Shown piece after piece: positions 10,001 through 16,638 of a stretch of 23,996 nt of DNA. Position 1 is the first letter of the stretch. Every line of letters starts with the position of its first letter. The stretch comes from CAYZPE01 sp046050145 (GTDB lineage Bacteria > Patescibacteriota > Minisyncoccia > Phycocordibacterales > CAYZPE01). The notes below the pieces were generated by a model. It did not search any database. It saw only the letters and a program-made list of their open reading frames with translations, and was not told the origin of the DNA. Both the position numbers and the translations under genes were made by a program. The stretch is taken from positions 1 to 23,996 of the forward strand of contig JBJOQC010000002.1 of the NCBI GenBank assembly GCA_046050145.1. The letters are read 5' to 3'.

Positions 10001-12886
10001 TGTTGATGTTGCAGATACAGCAGTACCACCTGATGCATAGTATGCGACCTGTCCTTGGAGTCCTGAGTTAACTGTTCCTGATCCTGGAGCTCCACCTGAA
10101 ATACATGTTCCGTTGATTGCGAAACAGCCTGCAGAGAGGTTGATGCCGTTTGCAAAAGTTGATGAGGCTGTTGTTGAAGAAACATTCAAAAGTCCTGCTG
10201 AGAGACCATAGAAGGTTGAAGTTGCAGTGGTTGTTGTTGCTGTGAAGAATGGTGCTTGAGTTTCTCCTGTAGAGAGGATCGTCAACTTTGCTGTGTTTGA
10301 TGAACCGAATTGGGCTGATGAGGCGATTGAGTTGATGATGTTGCGACCGATAGCGGTTGAATAGTTTGCAGAAGCAGTACTAGAATTACCAAAAACAGAA
10401 GAATGTATTCCTGAAGCAACAGTTGAATAACCTGAAGCTGTTGCACCAGTGTTTGAAGCACTGCTTGCACGACCCAAAGCTGATGAGTTAGAACCTGAAG
10501 CTGTATTACTAACACCGAAAGCACTAGAGTTAGAACCATTGGCATTATTAGAATCACCGAACGCCACAGACCCAGAACCTCCTGTAGCGTTACCACGACC
10601 CACAGCAGAAGATTGAGCAACTGTAGCATTATTCCCATATCCAAGTGCTGTTGTTTGAGATTGTGAAGCAGTATTACCACGACCAGCAGCAAAAGAATAA
10701 TCTCCTGAAGCTGTGTTTATGTAGCCAAAAGAAGATGCATTAATCCCAGACGAAGTATTGCCATAGCCAACAGCTGCTGATCTATAACCTGAAGCTGTGT
10801 TTGCGTAACCAAAAGCACTTGCATTTACTCCGTTTGCAACCTGAGAGACAGACGCTCGACCTGACTGCACATCGATCGCATTCGTCCCCCTCGTATTTCC
10901 AGTAGTATCTCCAATAATCACCGCAGAACTTCCACTCTGAATTAACTGAATCATTCCTGTCACACTAAGACTGTGTCCAAATGTACTTGTCGCTGTAGTC
11001 GAAGTCGCCTGGAAATATGGAGCTGAAATCTGTCTAAATGCTGAAAGTCCTCCAGCAAATGTTGAGGTTCCAACTCCGTTAACTGCAATGTTTTGTGTTG
11101 TTGTTGGTGCTAAAGCTGATTGACCGAATGTGTTTGTAGAGATTGTCCATGCTTCACCGAAGCTTGAACCAGATCCTGATCCACCACTGATACATGTTCC
11201 GTTGATTGAGAAACAGCCTGCAGCAATATCAATTCCATATTGGAATGTAGATGTTGCTGTTGTTGTTGATACACGGAGAAGATCTGCTCCTAGTCTTTGG
11301 AATGATGATGTTGCTCCTGTTGTTGTTGCGGTGAAGAATGGAGCTTTTGTTTCTCCGGTTGAAAGAATGGTGAGCTTAGCGGTGTTTGATGAACCGAATT
11401 GGGCGGAGTTGGCGATGGAGTTAATTACATTACTACCTACAGCAGTTGCGTATGAAGCTGAAGCTGTACTAGAACGACCAAAAGCTGAAGATGATTCTGC
11501 TGTAGCAGAACTTGTATATCCAGAAGCTGTGGAACGAGCTCCTGAAGCAGTAGCTGAACGACCAAAAGCTGAAGAGCCATATCCCGAAGAAGTATTGAGG
11601 AAACCAATAGCTGTAGAACGATGGCCAGACGCTGTGTTTTGTATACCAAAAGCTGAAGCATACTCAAATGAAGCAGTGTTAAGATGTCCAACAGCAATCG
11701 CAGTGTTTGCCGAAACAGTGTTCGAATAACCAAAAGCTGAGGAATATATAGCTGAAGCTGTATTACTATGACCAACAGCAATTGATCGTGTACCACCCGC
11801 CACATTACCTCCATTTAGTCGACTTGCTTGAATATCTAAAGCCTCTGTCCCCCTCGTATTTCCAGTAGTATCTCCGATAATTACCGCAGAGGTTCCATTC
11901 TGAAGAACCCTGAGCATCTCAGTCACAGACACATGAGTAAATGTCGAAGTCGCACTCGTACTTGTCGCCTGGAAATATGGAGCAGAGATCTGACGGAAAG
12001 CTGAAAGTCCTCCAGCAAATGTAGAGGTTCCAACTCCATTCACTGCAATGTTTTGTGTTGTTGTTGGAACAAGTGCTGATTGACCAAAAGTGTTTGTAGA
12101 GATTGTCCATGCTTCACCAAAGCCTGAGCTTGATGATGAACCTCCACTAATACATGTTCCGTTGATTGCGAAACAACCTGCAGCGATATTGATACCGTTT
12201 GCAAAAGTTGATGAGGCACTTGCAGAAACATTGAGAAAGTTTGAAATCGCAAGATTAGTAAGAGTTGAGGTCGCTGTTGTTGAAGTTGAAGTAAAGTTTG
12301 TTGCAACAACCTGTCCCCCAACAGAAAGTTTTGCATATGGACTTGTTGTGCCTATTCCAACATTTCCAGTTGTTGATGCAAACACAAATTGTGAAGCTCC
12401 ACCAAAAGCTCCACCGTTGTTGTATTGAAGTTGTCCATCACTTCCCGCTGGAAGTTCGTTCACAGTACAGTTTAGACCACCAGGTAAACATGTTGGATCA
12501 AGAGTTTCTCCTGGAGTGTAAGGAGTTGTCGGAGGTGCCGCAAAAAGTACCTTTGGAGCAAAGAGATTAAGACTTGCTGTGTATGTGTTTTTGAAAAATG
12601 CATCAACAAAATTCAAAACTTTTGTAGAAAAACGCAAAGAACCTGAAGATACTAAATCTCCAGATGTGTGAATGAGAGCATATTCTGCCTCAGAAAAATT
12701 AATTCCGTCTTCAAAAAGCAAAGGTGGTATATCCAATCCTACTGACTGTTCTTGTCGTATGAAATATTCGTTTGTTGAGCCGTCTTTGAAGCTGAAATAA
12801 ATATCGGAAGCAAGTGAAGAACCGCGCATTGCTAAAATCAATGCCACCACGGCTACCACTATTTTGTGTCCACTCTTTTGTGCCAT
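7034..12886 (-). CDS. Giant fibre protein: YadA-like head repeats, S74 chaperone domain, DUF5011 C-terminus (1950 aa)
   Basis: Residues 1-27 are a signal peptide. Three blocks of 14-15-residue repeats of the form SSAFGY.NTASG (about 365-500, 683-860 and 1016-1220) match the YadA-type head beta-roll. Each block ends in a connector containing SAQFG.SNTAKLTILSTGET. Between them lie stalk-like TTTATSTF segments, four GCF(A/S)INGTC loops (Cys pairs 238/245, 558/565, 921/928, 1278/1285) and five 'VGIGTT.P' or similar motifs typical of tail fibres. Residues about 1626-1725 form a peptidase S74 intramolecular chaperone domain: STRNSK places Ser1628 and Lys1633 five residues apart like the known Ser-Lys dyad, followed by GLIAEEAP and a coiled coil. 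Unusually, a DUF5011/HYR-like Ig domain (about 1824-1900) and an acidic tail follow. S74 domains trimerise fibres and then self-cleave. It heads the operon and probably forms a surface fibre. No membrane anchor is seen. Confidence 0.92.
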   Translation of the reverse strand: MAQKSGHKIVVAVVALILAMRGSSLASDIYFSFKDGSTNEYFIRQEQSVGLDIPPLLFEDGINFSEAEYALIHTSGDLVSSGSLRFSTKVLNFVDAFFKNTYTASLNLFAPKVLFAAPPTTPYTPGETLDPTCLPGGLNCTVNELPAGSDGQLQYNNGGAFGGASQFVFASTTGNVGIGTTSPYAKLSVGGQVVATNFTSTSTTATSTLTNLAISNFLNVSASASSTFANGINIAAGCFAINGTCISGGSSSSSGFGEAWTISTNTFGQSALVPTTTQNIAVNGVGTSTFAGGLSAFRQISAPYFQATSTSATSTFTHVSVTEMLRVLQNGTSAVIIGDTTGNTRGTEALDIQASRLNGGNVAGGTRSIAVGHSNTASAIYSSAFGYSNTVSANTAIAVGHLNTASFEYASAFGIQNTASGHRSTAIGFLNTSSGYGSSAFGRSATASGARSTASGYTSSATAESSSAFGRSSTASASYATAVGSNVINSIANSAQFGSSNTAKLTILSTGETKAPFFTATTTGATSSFQRLGADLLRVSTTTATSTFQYGIDIAAGCFSINGTCISGGSGSGSSFGEAWTISTNTFGQSALAPTTTQNIAVNGVGTSTFAGGLSAFRQISAPYFQATSTTATSTFGHSLSVTGMIQLIQSGSSAVIIGDTTGNTRGTNAIDVQSGRASVSQVANGVNASAFGYANTASGYRSAAVGYGNTSSGINASSFGYINTASGDYSFAAGRGNTASQSQTTALGYGNNATVAQSSAVGRGNATGGSGSVAFGDSNNANGSNSSAFGVSNTASGSNSSALGRASSASNTGATASGYSTVASGIHSSVFGNSSTASANYSTAIGRNIINSIASSAQFGSSNTAKLTILSTGETQAPFFTATTTTATSTFYGLSAGLLNVSSTTASSTFANGINLSAGCFAINGTCISGGAPGSGTVNSGLQGQVAYYASGGTAVSATSTLFFNTTTGALGIGTTTATSTAKLSIYGGVHLTSSNRSVAIGNTTGDFSQVATGTRAVSVGINNLAGGTNSSAFGYQNTASGYGSSSSGYLNIASGYRSSASGYSNDASASYSLAFGYDNTASFYNSSAFGRSNIASGDSSSAFGYQNNTAGSKSAASGYNNNASGSCSSAFGSINGACGSAASAFGRGNTASAQYSSAFGYNNTASGSNSSAFGHSNIASGDYSTASGYVNIASGTYSSAFGRNIINSIASSAQFGASNTAKLTILSTGETQAPFFTATTTGATSTFKGLSADLLQISSTTATSTFANGINLTAGCFAINGTCVSGGVGSSQWTTSGSDIYYTTGNVGIGTTTPYAMLSVAGEVVGRNFTATSTTATSTFAGGLNVNSGSILHDFSSGITSISNLELGALSFDTNAGVVSWTDLPVTSAAALGTVESYSAQIDGNSLLTVYSRSNGVGGVQDLSVGIGTTTPSARFSIQQIANTATSSLWIAASDGDYRAFYMDTSNQLNVEGGSGNTATLSAAGAWTNAPSFSYLKQDRTVLSKEKLLEIFASTTIETFKVISDVNQFGVNADTQLGIVLDEAHDLLSDRNPAGDIVGYSPIRTAAAAFGGVQLLTNIFDITNATTSLSSLSIDGQGNVGIGTSTPEYKLHVLGDVAANAFVNTSTRNSKTDISYLKNEDYENYLEKLSDINIATYRYKTDDATAPVSRLGLIAEEAPSEVLGAGGHGVDIYKLVSFTLGATKAQYKRLQDLELKVQALEGVSGQSTGGGISIGGVLSGLEALGTRIVQGVTYMRQAIVENLVVGSPAKPTGITLYDEVTGAPYCLKISNGSTVTAQGVCPIVTEDDSQNNQNSGGGSTDTEAPVITLIGNNPATIDVGTSYVDLGATVTDNVNLNLGIQVEGEQIDTTVPGMHTIIYSATDQAGNTGTTTRTVIVKDPFAEETPAEVVEDEVVVDTDPVVEEEMSQEEPSPEPVGDEGENVSDEVL
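9167..9274. repeat. Fibre-gene connector repeat, copy 3
   Basis: Encodes the end of the third head block and the start of the next stalk (SAQFGASNTAKLTILSTGET and on to APFFTATTT). Closely similar DNA lies at 10238-10345 and 11327-11428. Confidence 0.85.
10238..10345. repeat. Fibre-gene connector repeat, copy 2
   Basis: The same connector after the second head block (INSIASSAQFG.SNTAKL). It forms part of an internal DNA repeat family within the 5.8-kb gene. Confidence 0.85.
11327..11428. repeat. Fibre-gene connector repeat, copy 1
   Basis: The same connector after the first head block (INSIANSAQFG.SNTAKL). The upstream module FGEAWTISTNTFGQSAL is also duplicated, at roughly 11970-12135 and 11010-11175. 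Confidence 0.85.
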
Positions 12887-12930
12887 TACATCTTAATTTC
12901 CGATAGGTTTATTTTACCTTACAAAACAGA

Positions 12931-12952
12931 CTTTCTTATGTGGATAAGAAAG
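12931..12952. promoter_or_regulatory. Perfect 9-bp inverted repeat with four-base centre upstream of the fibre operon
   Basis: CTTTCTTAT and ATAAGAAAG flank GTGG, midway between the GYAW-repeat gene and the fibre start. It could be an operator. As RNA on the minus strand it is a weak hairpin followed by a T-rich stretch, so a poor terminator is also possible. It contains a DnaA box. Confidence 0.6.
12939..12947 (-). promoter_or_regulatory. Exact DnaA-box match (TTATCCACA)
   Basis: The minus strand reads TTATCCACA, the high-affinity DnaA consensus. It lies inside the inverted repeat about 55 bases upstream of the fibre gene start. Function unproven. Confidence 0.5.
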
Positions 12953-12983
12953 TTGGTTTTAAGCTTATTTTATAAGGGTTTTT

Positions 12984-15359
12984 TTATACTTTAAAAGTCT
13001 TGTTTATGATACCTTTTCGAGCATAGAAAACTGACGAGGTGTAGATGTGTGAATATGACCCATCAGAATTCTTTTTTTCAACAGTAATTTGATACTTTCC
13101 GATCGGCACAAGAAGATAATATCTACCGAGTGCATCCGCCACTCTTTTTGCAACCTCAGCTTGTCCAAGAAGTGCTAATTCGGGTGATTTTACTCGAATA
13201 ATTGCAAAAGAAAGTGGTTTTCCAGTCTGTGCTTCCACAATTTTTCCATTGAAACGAGGTCTCAAACCCAAAATACGCAACACCAACATTACAATGTAAA
13301 GAACGAAAATGATTGTGTTGTAAGGAGCTGGCAAAACATAAAAAGCAAACACGGAGACAACAAGTCCGACATAGAAAAAGATATCTGACAAACGAGTAAA
13401 TATTGGATCGAACTTTGAATACACATGCATCACCTTATGTCCCTTTTTTGCAAATTCATTCCAGTCAAAATTTACAGGATCCATCGGAATGTTTCGCGCA
13501 ACAATTCCCTCTTTTTCATTAAGCTCTATTGTTTCTCCAAAATATAAATTGTTATACAACTCATCATGGTCTTTTCCTTTTAATTTTTCTGAAGGAAAAA
13601 CATAATTTGTTTTTTGAGCTTTCAAAGTATATTTTCCCGCTGGCGCAAGAAAACCATACCGACCATCAATATCAGTAATCGAAGTTGCAACTTCTGTTCC
13701 ATCTTCACCGAGCAAAGTTACATACGCCGGATCAAGTGGCTGTTTCGTGATTGCATCATAGACAGTTCCCCACGGTCGATATCGTTTTCGAAGTCCAAAA
13801 AATGAAAGGAGCCAACTCCAAATACGAGCAGGTAGCAGCACCAGTTCTGATGCTTTTCCTGACATGCCAAGCACACTCAAAAATGTCGAAATAAGCCCTA
13901 ATATAAGGCCTAGAATACCAAAAGCCTTTGCAGGTGTATCGTTAACTAGAGGCACTACAGGACCCAAAAAATCTGGTACAGGACCTGGAGGAAAAAATAC
14001 ATCTTCACCACCTGGAAGTTCTTCTGGTGGAGGGACATTTGGTACACCATCGTCTGGTGGTAAAACCTCACCATCAGGAGGTGGAGGAAGAGGAGTGCCC
14101 TTTGGAATCACATCAACAATTCGCGTCACTGTATGTGTCGCACCTGCGCTATCAGCAACTCTGTACGTAACAACATAACTCCCAACACGATTTGAATTTA
14201 CCAAAGACGAAACAGTTACACTAAAAGTAATATCTCCATCTTCAATATCGAGAGCACGAAATCCGGGCTCAAAAAATTGTGTTCCCTCTTGAATTGTTAC
14301 AACAGAAAAACCGGAGAGTGTAATTATTGGTGGATTATTATCGAGATCATCAGGAGGTGGAGGTGGTTCTATTGTGTTTGAAATAACTTTTACAATTCGT
14401 GTGATTGGCACCGCAAAAAAACCACTTGAATCAGCGACATTGTAAATCACTACATAATCTCCAGGAATATTCACATTCACAAGTGACGCCGTGTGTGTAA
14501 TACGTGAAGTTATATTTCCATCTTCAGCATCTTGCGCTGTCGCACCAAGGTCAACATAGGGCGTACCGAGAGCTATATTAATTTGATTTTGACCAATAAG
14601 AGTAAGTACGGGTCGAGCATTTTCATTATTAGTATTTGGAGAATATGAATTCGTATTATTTGGATTACCATCCGTATGACAAGCATGATCAAATCTGTCA
14701 ACAAGGCCGTCCCCATCATTATCTCTATTGTCAGAGCATTGTGGCTGGGGACCTCCCCCTGGAGGGCCAGAAGACCCGCCACCATTCACTTCATCATCAT
14801 CAGTTGCTCCCGAACATCCAGGATCTGTACCAAAATCAATTTGTCCATCATTATCATTATCAACACCATCATTACACTGGAAAGTGCTCGCAACACACAC
14901 ACCACCATTCCATGTCGTTGAGACCTTATGATTTAAGGTTGAACATGAATTATCGGTAGAGCAGTTAAATACTATCCAACCTCTTTTTTCAGCCCACGCA
15001 TATCCCGAAAAATCACCATTACAATCAATCGTTACCCCTCCATTTGTTGGGTCAAAATTTATCCAACCAGTATTTTCTCCCCATGCATATCCAGAAAGAT
15101 TTCCCGATCCATCATTTACCACCCCACCGAGTGTTGGGGCGAGATTTATCCAACTTGAATTTGTTCCCCATGCATGCCCAGTGAGAGTTGTAGTTGAAAC
15201 AGTAACATTTCCATTTGAAGGATTGAAATTTATCAAATCGCTTCCGTCCAAAAACCGAGCATACTTGTCTGTGGCACTAATATTTCCCGCAAATACAAAA
15301 TGGGGAGCACTACATACAAACAGAAAAATAAACGCAAAAATAATTTTGCCAAAACGCAT
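12984..15359 (-). CDS. Membrane-anchored surface protein with GYAW repeats, DUF5011 and carboxypeptidase-regulatory-like domains
   Basis: Numbered from the ATG at 15357-15359 (791 residues). A signal peptide (1-24) precedes four repeats of about 30 residues (35-134; GYAWGENTGWINF is the clearest, the first is degenerate). Two Cys-bracketed Asp-rich loops (DNDNDG, DNDGDG) at about 162-182 and 208-227 resemble thrombospondin type 3 calcium loops. Two DUF5011 domains (about 249-325 and 342-418) and a Pro-rich spacer follow. Then come hydrophobic segments 478-497 and 505-521, a carboxypeptidase-regulatory-like beta domain (530-627; DIDGRYGFLAPAGKYTL), membrane helices 658-676 and 680-696, and a second such domain to the end. 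A GTG start at 15375-15377 would add MRYTCN; I prefer the ATG because a TATACT box lies six bases before it. DUF5011 is shared with the fibre gene just downstream. Role: cell-envelope display or anchoring, inferred. Confidence 0.88.
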   Translation of the reverse strand: MRFGKIIFAFIFLFVCSAPHFVFAGNISATDKYARFLDGSDLINFNPSNGNVTVSTTTLTGHAWGTNSSWINLAPTLGGVVNDGSGNLSGYAWGENTGWINFDPTNGGVTIDCNGDFSGYAWAEKRGWIVFNCSTDNSCSTLNHKVSTTWNGGVCVASTFQCNDGVDNDNDGQIDFGTDPGCSGATDDDEVNGGGSSGPPGGGPQPQCSDNRDNDGDGLVDRFDHACHTDGNPNNTNSYSPNTNNENARPVLTLIGQNQINIALGTPYVDLGATAQDAEDGNITSRITHTASLVNVNIPGDYVVIYNVADSSGFFAVPITRIVKVISNTIEPPPPPDDLDNNPPIITLSGFSVVTIQEGTQFFEPGFRALDIEDGDITFSVTVSSLVNSNRVGSYVVTYRVADSAGATHTVTRIVDVIPKGTPLPPPPDGEVLPPDDGVPNVPPPEELPGGEDVFFPPGPVPDFLGPVVPLVNDTPAKAFGILGLILGLISTFLSVLGMSGKASELVLLPARIWSWLLSFFGLRKRYRPWGTVYDAITKQPLDPAYVTLLGEDGTEVATSITDIDGRYGFLAPAGKYTLKAQKTNYVFPSEKLKGKDHDELYNNLYFGETIELNEKEGIVARNIPMDPVNFDWNEFAKKGHKVMHVYSKFDPIFTRLSDIFFYVGLVVSVFAFYVLPAPYNTIIFVLYIVMLVLRILGLRPRFNGKIVEAQTGKPLSFAIIRVKSPELALLGQAEVAKRVADALGRYYLLVPIGKYQITVEKKNSDGSYSHIYTSSVFYARKGIINKTFKV

Positions 15360-15365
15360 ATTACA

Positions 15366-15371
15366 AGTATA
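15366..15371 (-). promoter_or_regulatory. -10 box (TATACT) placed for a leaderless transcript
   Basis: TATACT lies exactly six bases before the ATG at 15357-15359, so transcription should begin at or next to the A of the start codon. No convincing -35 hexamer is seen. Confidence 0.5.
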
Positions 15372-15392
15372 TCGCACCTTTTAAAAAATTAA

Positions 15393-15442
15393 GCTGTGAA
15401 AAACTAAAACCCCTCATGTGAGGGGTTTTAGTTTTTCACAGC
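15393..15442. terminator. Bidirectional intrinsic terminator with perfect 24-bp arms
   Basis: Arms at 15393-15416 and 15419-15442 are exact reverse complements around a two-base centre. The core CCCCTCA/TGAGGGG is flanked by A-rich and T-rich sides, so it can terminate on both strands. It ends the nrdB transcript and separates it from the GYAW-repeat gene. Confidence 0.92.
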
Positions 15443-15458
15443 AACTCAGCAAGATATT

Positions 15459-16463
15459 TTATTTTGCAGGAGCAGCTTTTTTAGTATGAGCGTGTCCGTC
15501 AACCTCATAACTTGTATTTTGAGCTTCGAAGAAGTTTACAAGCTCAAAAACATCAGTTGCAGTACTCATCCATTTAGCTGGATTTGTTGCATTGTAATGC
15601 TTTTCAAGACCAAGCTCTTCAAGGCGTCTATCTGCGACATATTGCACGTATTGATTCACATAATCAGCATTCAAACCAAGTATTCCTCGAGGGAAAAGAT
15701 CCTTATTATAAGCCGTTTCCAGGTCAACACCCTGAATAATAATGTCTCTAATTTCACGAGCAAATTCGTGCGTCAAAAGCTCTGGATTTTCCTCAAGAAT
15801 ATTATGAACAAGATTCATTCCAAACTTCAAATGCAAACTTTCATCACGAATAACCCAGTTGATCATTGAACCAAAATTTCGAAGCTGATTTCTCTGTCTA
15901 AAAGAAAGAGCGACCATAAAACCACTGTAAAACCAAATACCTTCCATTACCAAGTTTGTCGCAACAAGGTTTCGCAGAAAATCTTTTTTACCTTCTGCGC
16001 TTGTGATATCGAGCGTGTCTTCAGTCATACGTTTCATGTACTTGTTGATATAGTCTTCTTTAGCCTTCATTGAAGGAACTTCGAGATGAATGTCGTATAT
16101 CTTGTCACGATCAAACGGAAACGTTTCAAGAACATACTCAAAAGCAACACAATGATTTGCCTCTTCCCACATCTGTTTTGCTAAATACAAATGACATTCA
16201 GGAGATTTAAGATACGGATAAATACCAAGAGCAATCGAACGATTCACAATAAGCTCTGCAGGATTAAAAAATGCCATCAAAAACTTCACCGCATGACGTT
16301 CATCAGGAGTCATCTTTTCGAAGTCATCCAAGTCTTCCTTAAGGGCAATTTCGTGTGGAAACCAGGTATTTCGAACGGCTTGTTGGTACAAATCATATGC
16401 CCACTGATAATTCAGCGGATGCAAATTCATATCATCTGGTGATGGTTTTCCTATAAGTGGCAT
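15459..16463 (-). CDS. nrdB: Class I ribonucleotide reductase, beta subunit (Phe at the radical-tyrosine position)
   Basis: Ferritin-like radical-generating subunit that, with NrdA, reduces ribonucleotides to deoxyribonucleotides. At 334 residues the length is normal. Metal ligands can be assigned by spacing: Glu70 (NPAELIVN), Glu101 and His104 (WEEANH), Glu174 (LVMEGIWF), Glu208 and His211 (RDESLH). Trp34 (NTWFP) and C-terminal Tyr319 fit the radical-transfer path. Four residues after His104, where E. coli has radical Tyr122, there is Phe108. This is the pattern of class Ic (Chlamydia) enzymes, which store the oxidising equivalent in a Mn/Fe cofactor; another tyrosine-independent subclass is possible. 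Tyr110 is two residues away and should not be mistaken for it. The gene follows nrdA after a 170-base gap holding its own probable -10 box and a hairpin next to the start. A strong palindromic terminator lies after the stop. Confidence 0.95.
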   Translation of the reverse strand: MPLIGKPSPDDMNLHPLNYQWAYDLYQQAVRNTWFPHEIALKEDLDDFEKMTPDERHAVKFLMAFFNPAELIVNRSIALGIYPYLKSPECHLYLAKQMWEEANHCVAFEYVLETFPFDRDKIYDIHLEVPSMKAKEDYINKYMKRMTEDTLDITSAEGKKDFLRNLVATNLVMEGIWFYSGFMVALSFRQRNQLRNFGSMINWVIRDESLHLKFGMNLVHNILEENPELLTHEFAREIRDIIIQGVDLETAYNKDLFPRGILGLNADYVNQYVQYVADRRLEELGLEKHYNATNPAKWMSTATDVFELVNFFEAQNTSYEVDGHAHTKKAAPAK

Positions 16464-16466
16464 GGT

Positions 16467-16500
16467 TGATTTTTAAAGAACGAAGTGACAATAAAAATCA
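16467..16500 (-). promoter_or_regulatory. Leader hairpin next to the nrdB start
   Basis: Perfect 9-bp arms TGATTTTTA and TAAAAATCA (16467-16475, 16492-16500) end three bases before the nrdB ATG, covering the place where a ribosome site would be. AT-rich, so only moderately stable. Possible translational control. Confidence 0.45.
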
Positions 16501-16549
16501 CCACCCGCTCTTTCTTATATTATCTATTGCTATTAAAGAATTGATTTTT

Positions 16550-16555
16550 ATTATA
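16550..16555 (-). promoter_or_regulatory. Probable -10 box (TATAAT) for nrdB
   Basis: A perfect TATAAT in the nrdA-nrdB gap predicts a leader of about 80 bases carrying the hairpin at 16467-16500. The -35 region is weak. Confidence 0.45.
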
Positions 16556-16604
16556 CTCTCACAATTTCTTCTCGTAACTTGTCACAAAAGAAAGAGTCGG
16601 GTCT

Positions 16605-16638
16605 AGTAAAACATACTCGCTACGCTTGTTGTTTTACT
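16605..16638. repeat. Inverted repeat at the nrdA stop codon
   Basis: Arms AGTAAAACA (16605-16613) and TGTTTTACT (16630-16638) are perfect and include the TAA stop. The 16-base loop holds GCGTAGCG. There is no T run after it on the minus strand, so it is not a classic terminator; it may protect the mRNA 3' end or attenuate. Confidence 0.55.

Noticed and set aside
11130..11729. A 199-codon open frame on the plus strand inside the fibre gene
   Set aside because: It lies antisense to the repetitive head-coding region. Its composition (Val/Glu/Ala periodicity) just mirrors the Ser/Ala-Phe-Gly repeats, and the minus-strand frame is strongly supported by domains.
1850..12886. Alternative genetic code (UGA read as Gly, as in Gracilibacteria)
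   Set aside because: UGA serves as the stop in the ATGA overlaps at 1850, 4396 and 6507, and the proteins end at sensible, shared C-termini.
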